DNA of 64,000 bases from JANQEU01 sp965242805 (GCA_965242805.1 CBDETD010000002.1:5084001-5148000), one strand, 5' to 3'; counted from the stretch's first letter, positions 9,307 through 17,838 are shown. The notes: a model not told the origin generated them from the letters alone. Numbers and translations are program-made.

Positions 9307-9738
9307 TCACACCTTAGTACTATCCAGTAATCTTACCTCTCTGGCTTTTTGTACAGCCTGTGTTCTTCGTTCTACATTCAGCTTGCTGTATATATTACTT
9401 GTATGGGTTTTTATGGTATTCAAAGAAACGAACAACCTATCGGCTATTTCCTGATTGGACAGACCCTCTGCCATAGCGTGTAAGACCTCCATTTCACGTT
9501 CACTAAGATTATATATAGAATTCTTTCGAAATGGGATTTTAAAATTCTGTTTTTTATTCGCTGTTTGTATTCCGATCCAGATCCCCAATGAGATAAAAAT
9601 CAGGCCGATCATCAAACCAAACAATTCAATACGAGTATCTCGAAGGATAGTCCTGTAATTAATGACCTGTAAAACGACAAGAGCAACACCTAGAAGAATA
9701 CCATAAAACCAATTTCGTTTTTTCATTGATTTTATCAT
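9307..9738 (-). CDS. Membrane-anchored LuxR/GerE-type transcription factor (143 aa)
   Basis: Two N-terminal helices (residues ~10-28 and ~38-58) anchor a short linker and a C-terminal LuxR/GerE helix-turn-helix domain at ~75-137. The domain carries the family hallmarks LSEREMEVLHAMAEGLSNQE, IADRLFVSLNTIKTH and IYSKLNVERRTQAV. There is no receiver or ligand domain, so any signal must be sensed by the membrane part or a partner, plausibly the DUF4199 protein encoded just downstream. The start at 9738 gives MIKSMKKRNW; the second ATG at 9726 (MKKRNWFYG) matches the usual family start and may be the true one. Confidence 0.82.
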   Translation of the reverse strand: MIKSMKKRNWFYGILLGVALVVLQVINYRTILRDTRIELFGLMIGLIFISLGIWIGIQTANKKQNFKIPFRKNSIYNLSEREMEVLHAMAEGLSNQEIADRLFVSLNTIKTHTSNIYSKLNVERRTQAVQKAREVRLLDSTKV

Positions 9739-9786
9739 GTAATCAAAATAATGATCATTTGACCTTTCTAATTTTTTGGGCGTTTC

Positions 9787-9794
9787 TAAATTTG
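9787..9794 (+). promoter_or_regulatory. Probable -7 promoter box for the MORN lipoprotein gene
   Basis: TAAATTTG matches the Bacteroidota -7 consensus TAnnTTTG exactly, 37 bp before the start codon at 9832. A TTTG occurs at 9758-9761, but the spacer (25 bp) is longer than the usual 19-21, so the -33 assignment is uncertain. Confidence 0.45.
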
Positions 9795-9831
9795 GGAAAT
9801 AAATTGATCGAAAAGAAACTTATTTTAGAAA

Positions 9832-10419
9832 ATGCTAAGGATTGTTCTCCCTGTCATAATTTCATTTGTGCTATTGTCTTGTGGAACTAGTACTACACCG
9901 GAAGGATTGGAAAATTATTTCCCTCAAGGCTCTATCATTGAAGCCTACGATGATATTCCGGGTTTGGTGCGGGTGACGGTCAAAGCTCCCAATGGGAGAT
10001 TATCTGCGGAAGGAGACTTCATGAATGGAGTGAATCATGGTCCCTGGACAGAATACGATACAACAAGAGGATTCGTAACATCCATTAAGACCTACTACTT
10101 AGGTAAGTTGCAAGGGGTAACTATGGAGTTTGAGCGGGGATCAATCGTTTCCAAGAGTTACTACCACAATAATGAATTGAATGGACAGGTCCTGACCATG
10201 GACCGTCGTGGTATTACTGAAGAAAAGAATTATAGCGACGGGGTGCTTGAGGGAATGGTTCGAAAGTTCTACTCAAATGGAAGTGTTATGGAAGAAGCAC
10301 CATATACCAACGGAGTTTTGGACGGACTTGCCAAATGGTATGACCAGGAAGGAAACCTGAAGTTCCAATATCTTTACGAAGATGGAAAACTAATTGATCA
10401 GAACCCCCAGAATCAATAA
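9832..10419 (+). CDS. MORN-repeat lipoprotein (195 aa)
   Basis: A lipoprotein signal peptide ends in the lipobox LLSC with C17 as the lipidated residue (ISFVLLSCGTS). The rest consists of MORN-variant repeats of about 23 residues: GDFMNGVNHGPWTEYD, YLGKLQGVTMEFE, YHNNELNGQVLTM, YSDGVLEGMVRKFYSNG, YTNGVLDGLAKWYDQEGNL and YEDGKLIDQN. Bacteroidota proteins of this type are often labelled 'toxin-antitoxin system YwqK family antitoxin', but nothing here supports a toxin-antitoxin role. It is likely periplasmic or outer-membrane anchored. It ends 2 bp from the stop codon of a convergent 56-residue gene. Confidence 0.85.
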   Translation: MLRIVLPVIISFVLLSCGTSTTPEGLENYFPQGSIIEAYDDIPGLVRVTVKAPNGRLSAEGDFMNGVNHGPWTEYDTTRGFVTSIKTYYLGKLQGVTMEFERGSIVSKSYYHNNELNGQVLTMDRRGITEEKNYSDGVLEGMVRKFYSNGSVMEEAPYTNGVLDGLAKWYDQEGNLKFQYLYEDGKLIDQNPQNQ

Positions 10420-10421
10420 AT

Positions 10422-10592
10422 CTATTTGCGAACCAATGGGGCGAAGGCATGGGCCTTTGCAAATTCCTCACACTCGACTTTGGTTCCGTAGAAAATGGTC
10501 TGTGATCTGCTGATCACCTCATATTTACCGGATATCTCGTCTTTCTTTATTTGTACCCTAAAGTCGAATGCCTTTTTAATTAAATCTATCAT
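10422..10592 (-). CDS. Small conserved-looking protein of unknown function (56 aa)
   Basis: A short reading frame on the - strand: ATG at 10592-10590, stop at 10424-10422. It starts MIDLIKKAFDFRVQIKKDE and ends FAKAHAFAPLVRK. The composition is that of a real soluble protein: alternating beta-like segments (FRVQIKK, KYEVISRSQTIFYG) then a helix (VECEEFAKAHAF). It has no signal peptide or membrane segment. It fills the gap after the MORN gene almost exactly (2-bp separation, convergent) and is the only plausible coding sequence there. I do not recognise a family. It is followed upstream by a ~490-bp stretch without genes that would hold its promoter. Confidence 0.55.
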   Translation of the reverse strand: MIDLIKKAFDFRVQIKKDEISGKYEVISRSQTIFYGTKVECEEFAKAHAFAPLVRK

Positions 10593-11081
10593 GTTTTTAG
10601 TTGTTTTAGAAAACGCTTACTACATCATTATTTCGTAAGTAAACATTTGATACAATTATACGGACGTGACAAATCAGATGATTTCCATATCAGTTGAAGG
10701 ATATCAAATAATCGATGTAATGGGGTTTTGAACGGTCAAGTGACAGGATAATATTCATCTCATATAATAAGAGAAAATAATAAGTCACTACTGAGTTTCT
10801 CGAGGTCTGACACTACCAAGCCTACAGGTCATTGATTCTTTTTGATGGATTGTTCGCAATTTCAACACAGAAAATAGAGAGTTGTAGTGATTTCCTCATA
10901 ATGATTTTTCTGGTATTTTGGCGAATAAATAGCATAAACGAAAATGTAGTTCATCGCACTTCAGAGATGGAAAACTGATAATATGCATCCGAAAACCTGA
11001 CTTTGTTCAAAAAGGCAGATTTTCTGATTTTTAATCCCTATATTGACAGGGACAACGTTAATAATAAGAAGGGAAAGAAAG
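10593..11081. other. Intergenic region, no gene seen
   Basis: About 490 bp, AT-rich, between the 56-residue gene and the tRNA. No reading frame with coding character, no tRNA-like fold and no clear terminator was seen. It must contain the promoter of the - strand small gene. Confidence 0.5.
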
Positions 11082-11155
11082 TAGCGAGGGGGGGACTTGA
11101 ACCCCCGGCCTCCGGGTTATGAATCCGACGCTCTAACCACCTGAGCTACCTCGCC
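11082..11155 (-). tRNA. tRNA with CAU anticodon, tRNA-Met (elongator type) most likely
   Basis: On the - strand the 5' acceptor GGCGAGG pairs with CCTCGCT (one G-U), followed by discriminator A. The D arm is GCTC/GAGC, the anticodon loop is TTCATAA (CAU), and the T arm has GGTTCAAGTC with a GGGGG/CCCCC stem. The 74-nt length is normal. CCA is not encoded. It lacks the 1:72 mismatch of an initiator tRNA. A tRNA-Ile with a lysidine-modified CAU anticodon cannot be excluded by eye. Confidence 0.9.
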
Positions 11156-11264
11156 AAAACAGGGGGTCTGAAAAAAGAAGTGCAAAGTTATAAGAATTTC
11201 TTTTTTAGGTATAGAGTGGACGTTTTTTAATTTTTTTAATACATTGATCCAAAATCCTGTCCAT

Positions 11265-11645
11265 ATGGAAAAGAATAAGTTTGTTGGGGAATACGGCATT
11301 AATGCATCGAAGAAAATGCTGTATCCGTACATTGCAACTGCCTCTGGATTATCGCAGTGGTTTGCAGATGATGTCAACATCAATGAGGACAAAATATTCA
11401 CATTCGTTTGGGATGGGGACGAGAACAAGGCCAAATTAGTATCTAGTAGAGCCAATCATCATGTCAAGTTTGAATTTCTTGGGGATGATGATGATCCCAA
11501 CCATGTTGAACTCCGATTGGAAATGAATGAACTAACCCAGGAAGTATTCATACGGGTGACGGACTACTCGGATATTGATCAAGAAGAAGCCGAAGAGCTT
11601 TGGGATAGCCTGATTCATGATCTTAAGGAAATTGTAGGGGGTTAG
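11265..11645 (+). CDS. START-like/AHSA1-type domain protein (126 aa)
   Basis: A small soluble protein of the START-like (SRPBCC, Aha1/CalC-type) fold typical of Bacteroidota. Its start MEKNKFVGEYGINASKKMLY is followed by the family hallmark SGLSQWFADDVNI, beta strands (FTFVWDGDENKAKLV, HHVKFEFLGDDDDPNHVELRLEM) and the C-terminal long helix (EEAEELWDSLIHDLKEIVG). The start at 11265 is preferred over the in-frame ATG at 11244 because family members begin at this beta strand. Ligand and function unknown. It is followed 59 bp later by the LptF/G-type permease, which has its own -7 box. Confidence 0.8.
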   Translation: MEKNKFVGEYGINASKKMLYPYIATASGLSQWFADDVNINEDKIFTFVWDGDENKAKLVSSRANHHVKFEFLGDDDDPNHVELRLEMNELTQEVFIRVTDYSDIDQEEAEELWDSLIHDLKEIVGG

Positions 11646-11666
11646 AAAGATCAACTCGCAACCACC

Positions 11667-11674
11667 TATCTTTG
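11667..11674 (+). promoter_or_regulatory. -7 promoter box for the LptF/G-family gene
   Basis: TATCTTTG fits TAnnTTTG exactly, 30 bp before the start codon at 11705. No good TTTG lies 19-21 bp upstream. Confidence 0.5.
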
Positions 11675-11704
11675 CGAATCGTTTAGTATTGAAAACAGGC
11701 AAGG

Positions 11705-13306
11705 ATGCGGCGTCTTGATATTCTCATTATCAAATCATTTATAGGACCGTTTGTGCTAACCACTTTGGTGGCAACATTTATCCTTCTGGTCCAATATATG
11801 TTAAAGTATTTCGATGATTTTGTTGGTAAAGACCTTGGTTTCATGGTCTTTGGGGAACTCATGTTCTACTTCAGCCTCAATATGCTTCAAGTGGCATTGC
11901 CCCTGGGCGTATTGGTGTCATCACTGATGACTTTTGGTAACCTGGGTGAGAATTTTGAGTTAACGGCCATTAAAAGTGCTGGTATTTCTCTGGTCCGTGC
12001 ATTGACCCCAATAGCTGTTTTCGTATTCTTTTTATCTATAGGTGCTTTTTATTTTAACAATTACATCGTACCAGCAGCCAACCTGAAAGCATACAGTCTT
12101 CTGTATGATATTAAACATAAGAAGCCCACATTGGATATTAAACCGGGGATGTTTTATCACGGCATTCCTAATTATAGCATTAAGGCTGGATCGAAATTGC
12201 AGGATAATGAAACCTTACTGAATGTTATGATCTATGATCATACAAAGAAGGATGGGAACAAGCGCCTGATTGTTGCGGACTCCTGTAAGATGTATACGAC
12301 ATTCAATGAGAAATTCCTCAAACTGGAACTGTTTGACGGAGTGTTCTATAATGAAGATGAGAAGAAAAGAAATGAACCGGCTGACTTCAGCAGGACAGGA
12401 TTTGATCGATTGGACATGATGTTCAACCTGTCATCTTTTGACCTTAAGCGGACTAAAGAAGAACTTTTTCAGAACAACCGGCAAATGAAGAACATTGCGG
12501 AATTGACCAGGGATATTGATTCTTTGACCCTACAAAAGGAACAAGCCAAGAGCCAGATAGTAGATATTAGCAGGAATGCCATGAAATATCATTTTGACGC
12601 ATTAATGGATCCTATTGAGCCCGACACTACACTACAAGTGGACTCGTCCAAGGTTCAAACTCAAACTGCTGGATTCTTTCCTTTGGGATTCTTCGGAGAT
12701 CTCCAAACCAAGCTAAAGAAACTTGCTACTCCTCAACAAGAGAAATTGAGGTCGAAGAGAAGACCTGGTTTGGTGAAACCCAAGGAGACCAGCTATGATT
12801 TGGATACCATGACATTAGCAAGTTTGAACCATGTTTTTGAAGATAAGAAAGCCAAAAGAGTTCAAATAACACAAAATGCACTCACGAAAGGAAGGAATTT
12901 GAAAGCGAATGCTAATGGTATGAAAGTTCGAATCAATAACCTTAACAATACCATCTATAAATACACGGTTTCCAAATACAAGAAATACGCCCAATCTTTC
13001 GCCTGCATTGTTATGTTTTTGATTGGGGCTCCGCTAGGAGCAATTATAAAAAAAGGTGGACTTGGAGTACCTGTTATCGTTTCAATATTCTTCTTCATAA
13101 CATATTACGTCATTACCATGACAAGCGAGAAATGGGCAAAAGCCGGATTTGTTGATGGAAAATATGCAGTTTGGACAGCCGATGCCGTGTTATTGCCATT
13201 TGGTCTGTTCTTTTTACGTCAAGCAAGGATAGATGCCAGGTTGTTTGATACGGACTTTTATTTAGTGGTAATAGAGAAGATAAAGACGAAATATAACATC
13301 AAGTAA
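11705..13306 (+). CDS. LptF/LptG (YjgP/YjgQ) family LPS-export permease (533 aa)
   Basis: An inner-membrane component of the LPS transport ABC exporter. The N-terminus MRRLDILIIKSFIGPFVLTTLVATFILLVQ is the conserved first helix of the family, followed by two more helices (~55-80, ~100-122). A periplasmic beta-jellyroll domain covers ~130-240, and three C-terminal helices lie around 435-505 (FACIVMFLIGAPLGAIIKKGGLG is diagnostic). It is longer than the ~360-residue proteobacterial proteins because of a charged, partly coiled-coil insert at ~250-425 (RQMKNIAELTRDIDSLTLQK, then LQTKLKKLATPQQEKLRSKR), which is common in Bacteroidota. LptF and LptG cannot be told apart here. It is followed by rpsO with its own promoter. 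Confidence 0.92.
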   Translation: MRRLDILIIKSFIGPFVLTTLVATFILLVQYMLKYFDDFVGKDLGFMVFGELMFYFSLNMLQVALPLGVLVSSLMTFGNLGENFELTAIKSAGISLVRALTPIAVFVFFLSIGAFYFNNYIVPAANLKAYSLLYDIKHKKPTLDIKPGMFYHGIPNYSIKAGSKLQDNETLLNVMIYDHTKKDGNKRLIVADSCKMYTTFNEKFLKLELFDGVFYNEDEKKRNEPADFSRTGFDRLDMMFNLSSFDLKRTKEELFQNNRQMKNIAELTRDIDSLTLQKEQAKSQIVDISRNAMKYHFDALMDPIEPDTTLQVDSSKVQTQTAGFFPLGFFGDLQTKLKKLATPQQEKLRSKRRPGLVKPKETSYDLDTMTLASLNHVFEDKKAKRVQITQNALTKGRNLKANANGMKVRINNLNNTIYKYTVSKYKKYAQSFACIVMFLIGAPLGAIIKKGGLGVPVIVSIFFFITYYVITMTSEKWAKAGFVDGKYAVWTADAVLLPFGLFFLRQARIDARLFDTDFYLVVIEKIKTKYNIK

Positions 13307-13317
13307 TTTCTCATTAA

Positions 13318-13349
13318 TTTGATAAAACTGCACTTAATATCTACATTTG
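13318..13349 (+). promoter_or_regulatory. Bacteroidota-type promoter of rpsO
   Basis: TTTG at 13318-13321, a 20-bp spacer, then TACATTTG at 13342-13349 matches the TTTG-N19/21-TAnnTTTG consensus of the phylum exactly. The rpsO start codon lies 32 bp further on. This is the cleanest promoter in the window. Confidence 0.8.
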
Positions 13350-13381
13350 CGCCTTGAAAAAGAATTGAATAGAAAAACGGA

Positions 13382-13651
13382 ATGTATTTAACGTCGGAGA
13401 AAAAGACTGAATTTTTTGGAGAGCACGGTAAAGGAAAGCAAGACACAGGAGCAGCTGAGTCTCAAATTGCTTTATTTACTCACAGGATCAATCACTTAAC
13501 ACAACACCTGAAAATAAACAAGAAGGATCATGCTTCAAGATTAGGGTTGTTAAAGCTGGTTGGTAAAAGAAGAAGGTTACTTGACTACCTTCACGATACA
13601 GAGATTGAAAGGTATCGCCAGATTATAAGTAAGCTCAAGATTAGAAAATAA
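13382..13651 (+). CDS. rpsO: 30S ribosomal protein S15
   Basis: The 89-residue protein has the standard length. The S15 signature is clear: TGAAESQIALFTHRINHLTQHLK, HASRLGLLKLVGKRRRLLDYL and ERYRQIISKLKIRK. S15 binds 16S rRNA in the central domain and helps form bridge B4. It precedes pnp, the classical rpsO-pnp order shared across bacteria. A terminator between them suggests only partial read-through. Confidence 0.98.
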   Translation: MYLTSEKKTEFFGEHGKGKQDTGAAESQIALFTHRINHLTQHLKINKKDHASRLGLLKLVGKRRRLLDYLHDTEIERYRQIISKLKIRK

Positions 13652-13654
13652 AAG

Positions 13655-13680
13655 GAGGGGGACTAAATCCCCTTTTTTTG
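13655..13680 (+). terminator. Terminator between rpsO and pnp
   Basis: GGGG-N8-CCCC is followed by a run of seven T (13673-13679), directly after the rpsO stop. Confidence 0.75.
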
Positions 13681-13725
13681 TCCTCCCACATTTAAAGAAA
13701 TTCTTATTTAACCCCAAGAAGAATT

Positions 13726-15858
13726 ATGCTTTCTACATTTAAGCAAAAAGTATTTACAATATCCAACGGGATGGAGGTCACAATCGAAACCGGAAAGCTT
13801 GCCAAACAGGCGGATGGTTCAGTGGTCGTGAAAGTTGGCAAAATGATGATTTTGGCTACCGTCGTTGCCAAAGAAGAAGCAGGAGAGAACGTGGACTTCC
13901 TTCCGCTATCGGTTGACTATCAGGAAAAATTCGCATCAGCGGGAAAAATCCCGGGAGGTTTCCTGAAAAGGGAAAGCAGGCTTTCCGATTATGAGGTTTT
14001 GATCTGCCGTCTAGTGGATAGAGCGTTGCGCCCCTTATTCCCTGAAGATTTTCATGCAGATACTCAGGTGATGATATCCCTGATAAGCGCTGACGATACC
14101 ATTATGCCAGATGCCTACGCTGCATTGGCGGCTTCGGCAGCATTGGCAGTTTCAGACATACCTTTCAATGGTCCTATCTCAGAAGTTAGGGTTATCAAGA
14201 AAGGAGATCAATATTTGATCAATCCTACCATTGAGGAAATTGGAGAGGCTTCATTGGACCTTATCGTTGCGGGTTCCAAGGAAAACATCATGATGGTGGA
14301 AGGTGAGAGCAAGGAAGTACAGGAAGATGAGATGATTGAAGCTATCAAAGCAGCTCATGAAGTCATAAAACAACAATGTGCTGCACAGGAAGAATTAGCT
14401 GCAGAAGTGGGATCAACCCAAAAGAGAGAATATGATCATGAGAATCATGATGAAGAACTCAAGGAAATTATCCAGAAATACGCTTATGACAAGTATTACG
14501 ATATAGCTGGACAAAAAATAGCCAATAAAGAAAAACGAAAAGAAGCTTTCACAAATGTGGAGGATGAGTTTGTGGAATCTTTACCTGAAGAACATGAATA
14601 TGATGAGTTTCTAATAGGAAAATATTTTCATGATGTTCAGAAAGAAGCTGTTAGAAATTCTGTATTGGATAAAAAAGTTCGATTGGACGGAAGAGAAACT
14701 GATGAAATACGACCAATATGGAGTGAAGCGGATTATTTACCCTCAGCTCATGGTTCGGCAGTATTTACTCGGGGTGAAACGCAATCACTGACATCTGTTA
14801 CTCTTGGAAGCAAACTGGATGAGCAGCTGATTGATGGTGCAATGATCTCGGGGTCAAATAAATTTATTCTCCATTACAATTTTCCCGGATTTTCTACCGG
14901 AGAGGTACGACCTAATCGCGGCCCCGGCCGAAGGGAAGTGGGTCACGGTAATCTGGCATTGAGGGCATTAAAGACGATGATCCCTGAAGATTCTCCGTAT
15001 ACGATCCGTGTAGTTTCGGATATCCTGGAATCAAATGGTTCATCTTCTATGGCTACCGTTTGTGCCGGTTCTTTAGCATTGATGGATGCAGGTATACAGG
15101 TCAAAAAGGCGGTCTCCGGAATAGCCATGGGAATGATTTCTGATGGTTCTGATCGATACGCAATATTATCCGATATTCTCGGTGATGAGGATCATCTGGG
15201 TGACATGGACTTTAAGGTTACTGGAACGGAAGATGGCATTACCGCATGTCAAATGGACATCAAAGTCGACGGATTATCATACGATGTATTGGCTGAAGCT
15301 CTGGAGCAGGCGAAGAGAGGGCGACTTCACATTCTTGGTAAGTTGAATGAAACACTAGCAGAACCTCGACCTGACCTGAAACCTAGTGCACCAAGACTTG
15401 TTACGATCGAGATCGATCGAGATATGATTGGGGCCGTGATCGGACCTGGAGGTAAAGTTGTTCAGGAAATCCAGAGGGAAACTGGTTCGACTGTTGTGAT
15501 CGAAGAAAACGACAAAGGAGGAGTAGTCAATATTTTTGCTTCTAATCAAGATCAGCTTGAACAAACAGAAAAATGGATCAAACAGATCGTTGCCCAACCT
15601 GAAGTGGGGGAAATCTACGAAGGGAAAGTCAAGTCTATCATGCCTTTTGGAGCCTTTATTGAATTCCTTCCTGGCAAAGATGGTCTTCTACATATTTCCG
15701 AGATTAAATGGGAACGTGTTGACAATATCGATGGAATATTGGAAGTAGGAGAAGAAGTAAAAGTCAAGCTTATTGATATCGATAAGAAGACTGGAAAATT
15801 CAGACTATCAAGAAAAGTTTTACTACCCAAACCCAAGAAAGTAGAGAAAGCTGAGTAA
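13726..15858 (+). CDS. pnp: Polyribonucleotide nucleotidyltransferase (PNPase)
   Basis: A 3'-5' phosphorolytic exoribonuclease involved in mRNA turnover. All domains are present in order in 710 residues: RNase PH-like core 1 (~15-145; FLPLSVDYQEKFASAGKIPGG, then RPLFPEDF), the alpha-helical linker (~150-300), catalytic RNase PH-like core 2 (~320-545; GSAVFTRGETQSL, FPGFSTGE, GRREVGHGNLA, then LDAGIQ-like SLALMDAGIQVKKAVSG), a KH domain (~555-615; IGPGGKVVQEI with the GPGG loop) and an S1 domain (~627-697; GKVKSIMPFGAFIEFLPGKDGLLHIS). The length matches the family. Downstream an intergenic hairpin leads into rpoD. Confidence 0.98.
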   Translation: MLSTFKQKVFTISNGMEVTIETGKLAKQADGSVVVKVGKMMILATVVAKEEAGENVDFLPLSVDYQEKFASAGKIPGGFLKRESRLSDYEVLICRLVDRALRPLFPEDFHADTQVMISLISADDTIMPDAYAALAASAALAVSDIPFNGPISEVRVIKKGDQYLINPTIEEIGEASLDLIVAGSKENIMMVEGESKEVQEDEMIEAIKAAHEVIKQQCAAQEELAAEVGSTQKREYDHENHDEELKEIIQKYAYDKYYDIAGQKIANKEKRKEAFTNVEDEFVESLPEEHEYDEFLIGKYFHDVQKEAVRNSVLDKKVRLDGRETDEIRPIWSEADYLPSAHGSAVFTRGETQSLTSVTLGSKLDEQLIDGAMISGSNKFILHYNFPGFSTGEVRPNRGPGRREVGHGNLALRALKTMIPEDSPYTIRVVSDILESNGSSSMATVCAGSLALMDAGIQVKKAVSGIAMGMISDGSDRYAILSDILGDEDHLGDMDFKVTGTEDGITACQMDIKVDGLSYDVLAEALEQAKRGRLHILGKLNETLAEPRPDLKPSAPRLVTIEIDRDMIGAVIGPGGKVVQEIQRETGSTVVIEENDKGGVVNIFASNQDQLEQTEKWIKQIVAQPEVGEIYEGKVKSIMPFGAFIEFLPGKDGLLHISEIKWERVDNIDGILEVGEEVKVKLIDIDKKTGKFRLSRKVLLPKPKKVEKAE

Positions 15859-15859
15859 A

Positions 15860-15910
15860 TTAGGTGATAGTTGGAGGTGAAACCCCGCACCTCATAACCT
15901 AATCACCTAA
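15860..15910 (+). promoter_or_regulatory. Nested hairpin ending at the rpoD start codon
   Basis: The outer stem is TTAGGTGAT (15860-15868) with ATCACCTAA (15902-15910). The inner stem is GAGGTG (15874-15879) with CACCTC (15888-15893). The outer stem ends on the A of the rpoD ATG and no T run follows, so a translational or mRNA-processing role fits better than a terminator. Confidence 0.45.
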
Positions 15911-16773
15911 TGAGGCAACTTAAGATTAGTAAGCAGATTACCAACAGGGAAAGTGAATCCCTTGATAAATATCTGCAGGAAATTGCCAGAGTAGACTTGA
16001 TTTCTGCTGAGGATGAGGTTGAATTGGCCAAGAAGATCAAAGATGGGGATCAGGTTGCCCTCGAGAAGCTTATAAAATCTAACCTTCGATTCGTGGTTTC
16101 CGTTGCCAAGCAATATCAAAACAACGGACTGACACTTGGAGACCTCATCAATGAGGGAAATCTTGGATTGATCAAGGCTGCTCAGCGTTTTGATGAAACA
16201 AGAGGATTCAAGTTCATCTCATATGCGGTATGGTGGATCCGTCAGTCCATTTTACAAGCACTTGCCGAACAATCAAGGATTGTACGTTTACCTCTTAATC
16301 GAATTGGCTCACTAAATAGGATATCAAAAACGTTTTCCAGTCTGGAACAAAAATTTGAACGTGAACCTACACCTGATGAAATCTCTAATGCCCTGAACAT
16401 GGATCCGAATGAAGTAAGGGATACCATGAGAATTTCCAGTAGACATATTTCTATAGACTCACCAATGAAAGACGGAGAGGACAACAGTCTTTTGGATGTA
16501 TTGGAGGATGATTGCGAATCCACACCTGACAATGAATTGTTGATAGATTCCTTAAGAAAAGAAATTCAAAGTGCACTTTCTACTCTGACTTCAAGGGAAT
16601 GCGATGTCATTGGTCTATATTTTGGATTGAATGGGGAACATACCCAAACTTTAGAGGAAATAGGATCGCGATTCAGCTTAACAAGGGAGCGGGTAAGACA
16701 GATCAAGGAAAAAGCTATCCGTCGATTGAGACATTCTTCCAGAAATAAAACTTTAAAATCATATTTAGGGTAA
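15910..16773 (+). CDS. rpoD: Primary sigma factor of Bacteroidota type
   Basis: A sigma-70 factor of the short (287 aa) Bacteroidota form without region 1.1. The start MRQLKISKQITNRESESLDKY is the phylum-typical beginning. Region 1.2 follows (DKYLQEIARVDLISAEDEVELAKKI), then region 2 (NLRFVVSVAKQYQNNGLTLGD, NEGNLGLIKAAQRFDETRGF and KFISYAVWWIRQSI), region 3 (~140-200) and region 4 with the -35-binding helix-turn-helix (TLEEIGSRFSLTRERVRQIKE). This sigma recognises the TTTG/TAnnTTTG promoters seen elsewhere in the window. Its mRNA leader can fold into a hairpin up to the start codon. Confidence 0.97.
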   Translation: MRQLKISKQITNRESESLDKYLQEIARVDLISAEDEVELAKKIKDGDQVALEKLIKSNLRFVVSVAKQYQNNGLTLGDLINEGNLGLIKAAQRFDETRGFKFISYAVWWIRQSILQALAEQSRIVRLPLNRIGSLNRISKTFSSLEQKFEREPTPDEISNALNMDPNEVRDTMRISSRHISIDSPMKDGEDNSLLDVLEDDCESTPDNELLIDSLRKEIQSALSTLTSRECDVIGLYFGLNGEHTQTLEEIGSRFSLTRERVRQIKEKAIRRLRHSSRNKTLKSYLG

Positions 16774-16858
16774 ACGACCTTACAATTCCAAGTATTTTTT
16801 CAACTTTGGGAATCAATTTCAACGTAAAGGAGTTGTAGAAAACAAATAAGATTTTGCG

Positions 16859-17812
16859 ATGAGTATCGAACGAGTAAAAGTATTGGTAATTGGATCAGGA
16901 CCGGCGGGTTATACGGCAGGGATTTATGCAGCACGAGCGGGTCTGCAACCAGTTTTATATCAGGGTGGTCAGCCTGGCGGGCAATTAACAATTACAACAG
17001 ATGTTGAAAATTACCCAGGATACGCTGACGGAGTCATGGGCCCCCAGATGATGGTTGATTTTCAAAAACAGGCAGAAAGGTTTGGTACTGATATACGATA
17101 CGGAATGGTCACTTCCGTGGATTTCTCAAGCTGGCCATTAAAAGTAACCGTCGATGAAAAAACGGAGCTCGAAGCAGAGTCAGTGATCATAGCAACAGGT
17201 GCATCAGCGAAGTGGTTGGGAATGGAGGATGAAGAGCGACTTAATGGTAAAGGGGTTTCTGCTTGTGCGGTATGCGACGGATTTTTCTTTAAAGGTCAGG
17301 ATGTTGTAATTGTTGGCGCAGGTGATACGGCAGCGGAAGAAGCCTCCTACTTGTCTAAACTCGCTAGCAAAGTGACCATGTTGGTAAGGAGAGATGAAAT
17401 GCGTGCTTCAAAGATCATGCAGCAAAGGGTAATGAATGCTCCCAATATTGAAATAATGTGGAACACTGAAGCCGAAGGCCTAATTGGTGAAGAGGAAGTT
17501 GAGGGAGTGAAAGTGGTGAACAATAAAACCGGTGAAAAATCTGAAGTCAAGGCTCAGGGATTCTTTGTTGCAATAGGACATCAACCCAACACAGAGATAT
17601 TTAAGGAATATCTTGATATGGATGAGAATGGATATATAAAAACAATTCCTGGTACCGCAAAGACCAATGTCCCCGGGGTATTTGCTACGGGAGATGCTCA
17701 AGATAAGATATACAGGCAGGCGGTGACAGCAGCAGGAAGTGGTTGTATGGGGGCGCTGGATGCGGAGAAGTTTCTTGCGGAGAAGGAACTCGAGCTTGCT
17801 GAAATGGTATAA
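16859..17812 (+). CDS. trxB: Thioredoxin-disulfide reductase
   Basis: An FAD- and NADPH-dependent reductase of thioredoxin, 317 residues, normal for the low-molecular-weight class. It has the FAD-binding GSGPAGYTAGIYAARAG (residues 12-28), GGQPGGQLT, the redox-active CAVC (C136, C139) followed by DGFFFKGQ, the NADPH-binding GAGDTAAEEA (~153-162) and the C-terminal FAD motif GVFATGDAQDKIYRQAVTA. Together with bshB1 immediately downstream it forms a thiol-redox pair. A terminator separates them. Confidence 0.97.
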   Translation: MSIERVKVLVIGSGPAGYTAGIYAARAGLQPVLYQGGQPGGQLTITTDVENYPGYADGVMGPQMMVDFQKQAERFGTDIRYGMVTSVDFSSWPLKVTVDEKTELEAESVIIATGASAKWLGMEDEERLNGKGVSACAVCDGFFFKGQDVVIVGAGDTAAEEASYLSKLASKVTMLVRRDEMRASKIMQQRVMNAPNIEIMWNTEAEGLIGEEEVEGVKVVNNKTGEKSEVKAQGFFVAIGHQPNTEIFKEYLDMDENGYIKTIPGTAKTNVPGVFATGDAQDKIYRQAVTAAGSGCMGALDAEKFLAEKELELAEMV

Positions 17813-17838
17813 TTATGCAAACAATTTTATATTGAAAG

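Noticed and set aside
11117..11455. 112-residue - strand reading frame across the tRNA
   Set aside because: It runs through the tRNA and antisense to the START-like gene, has no coding character and is a shadow.
16774..16858. Possible riboswitch before trxB
   Set aside because: The 85-bp spacer shows no stable multi-stem fold or known riboswitch motif by eye.
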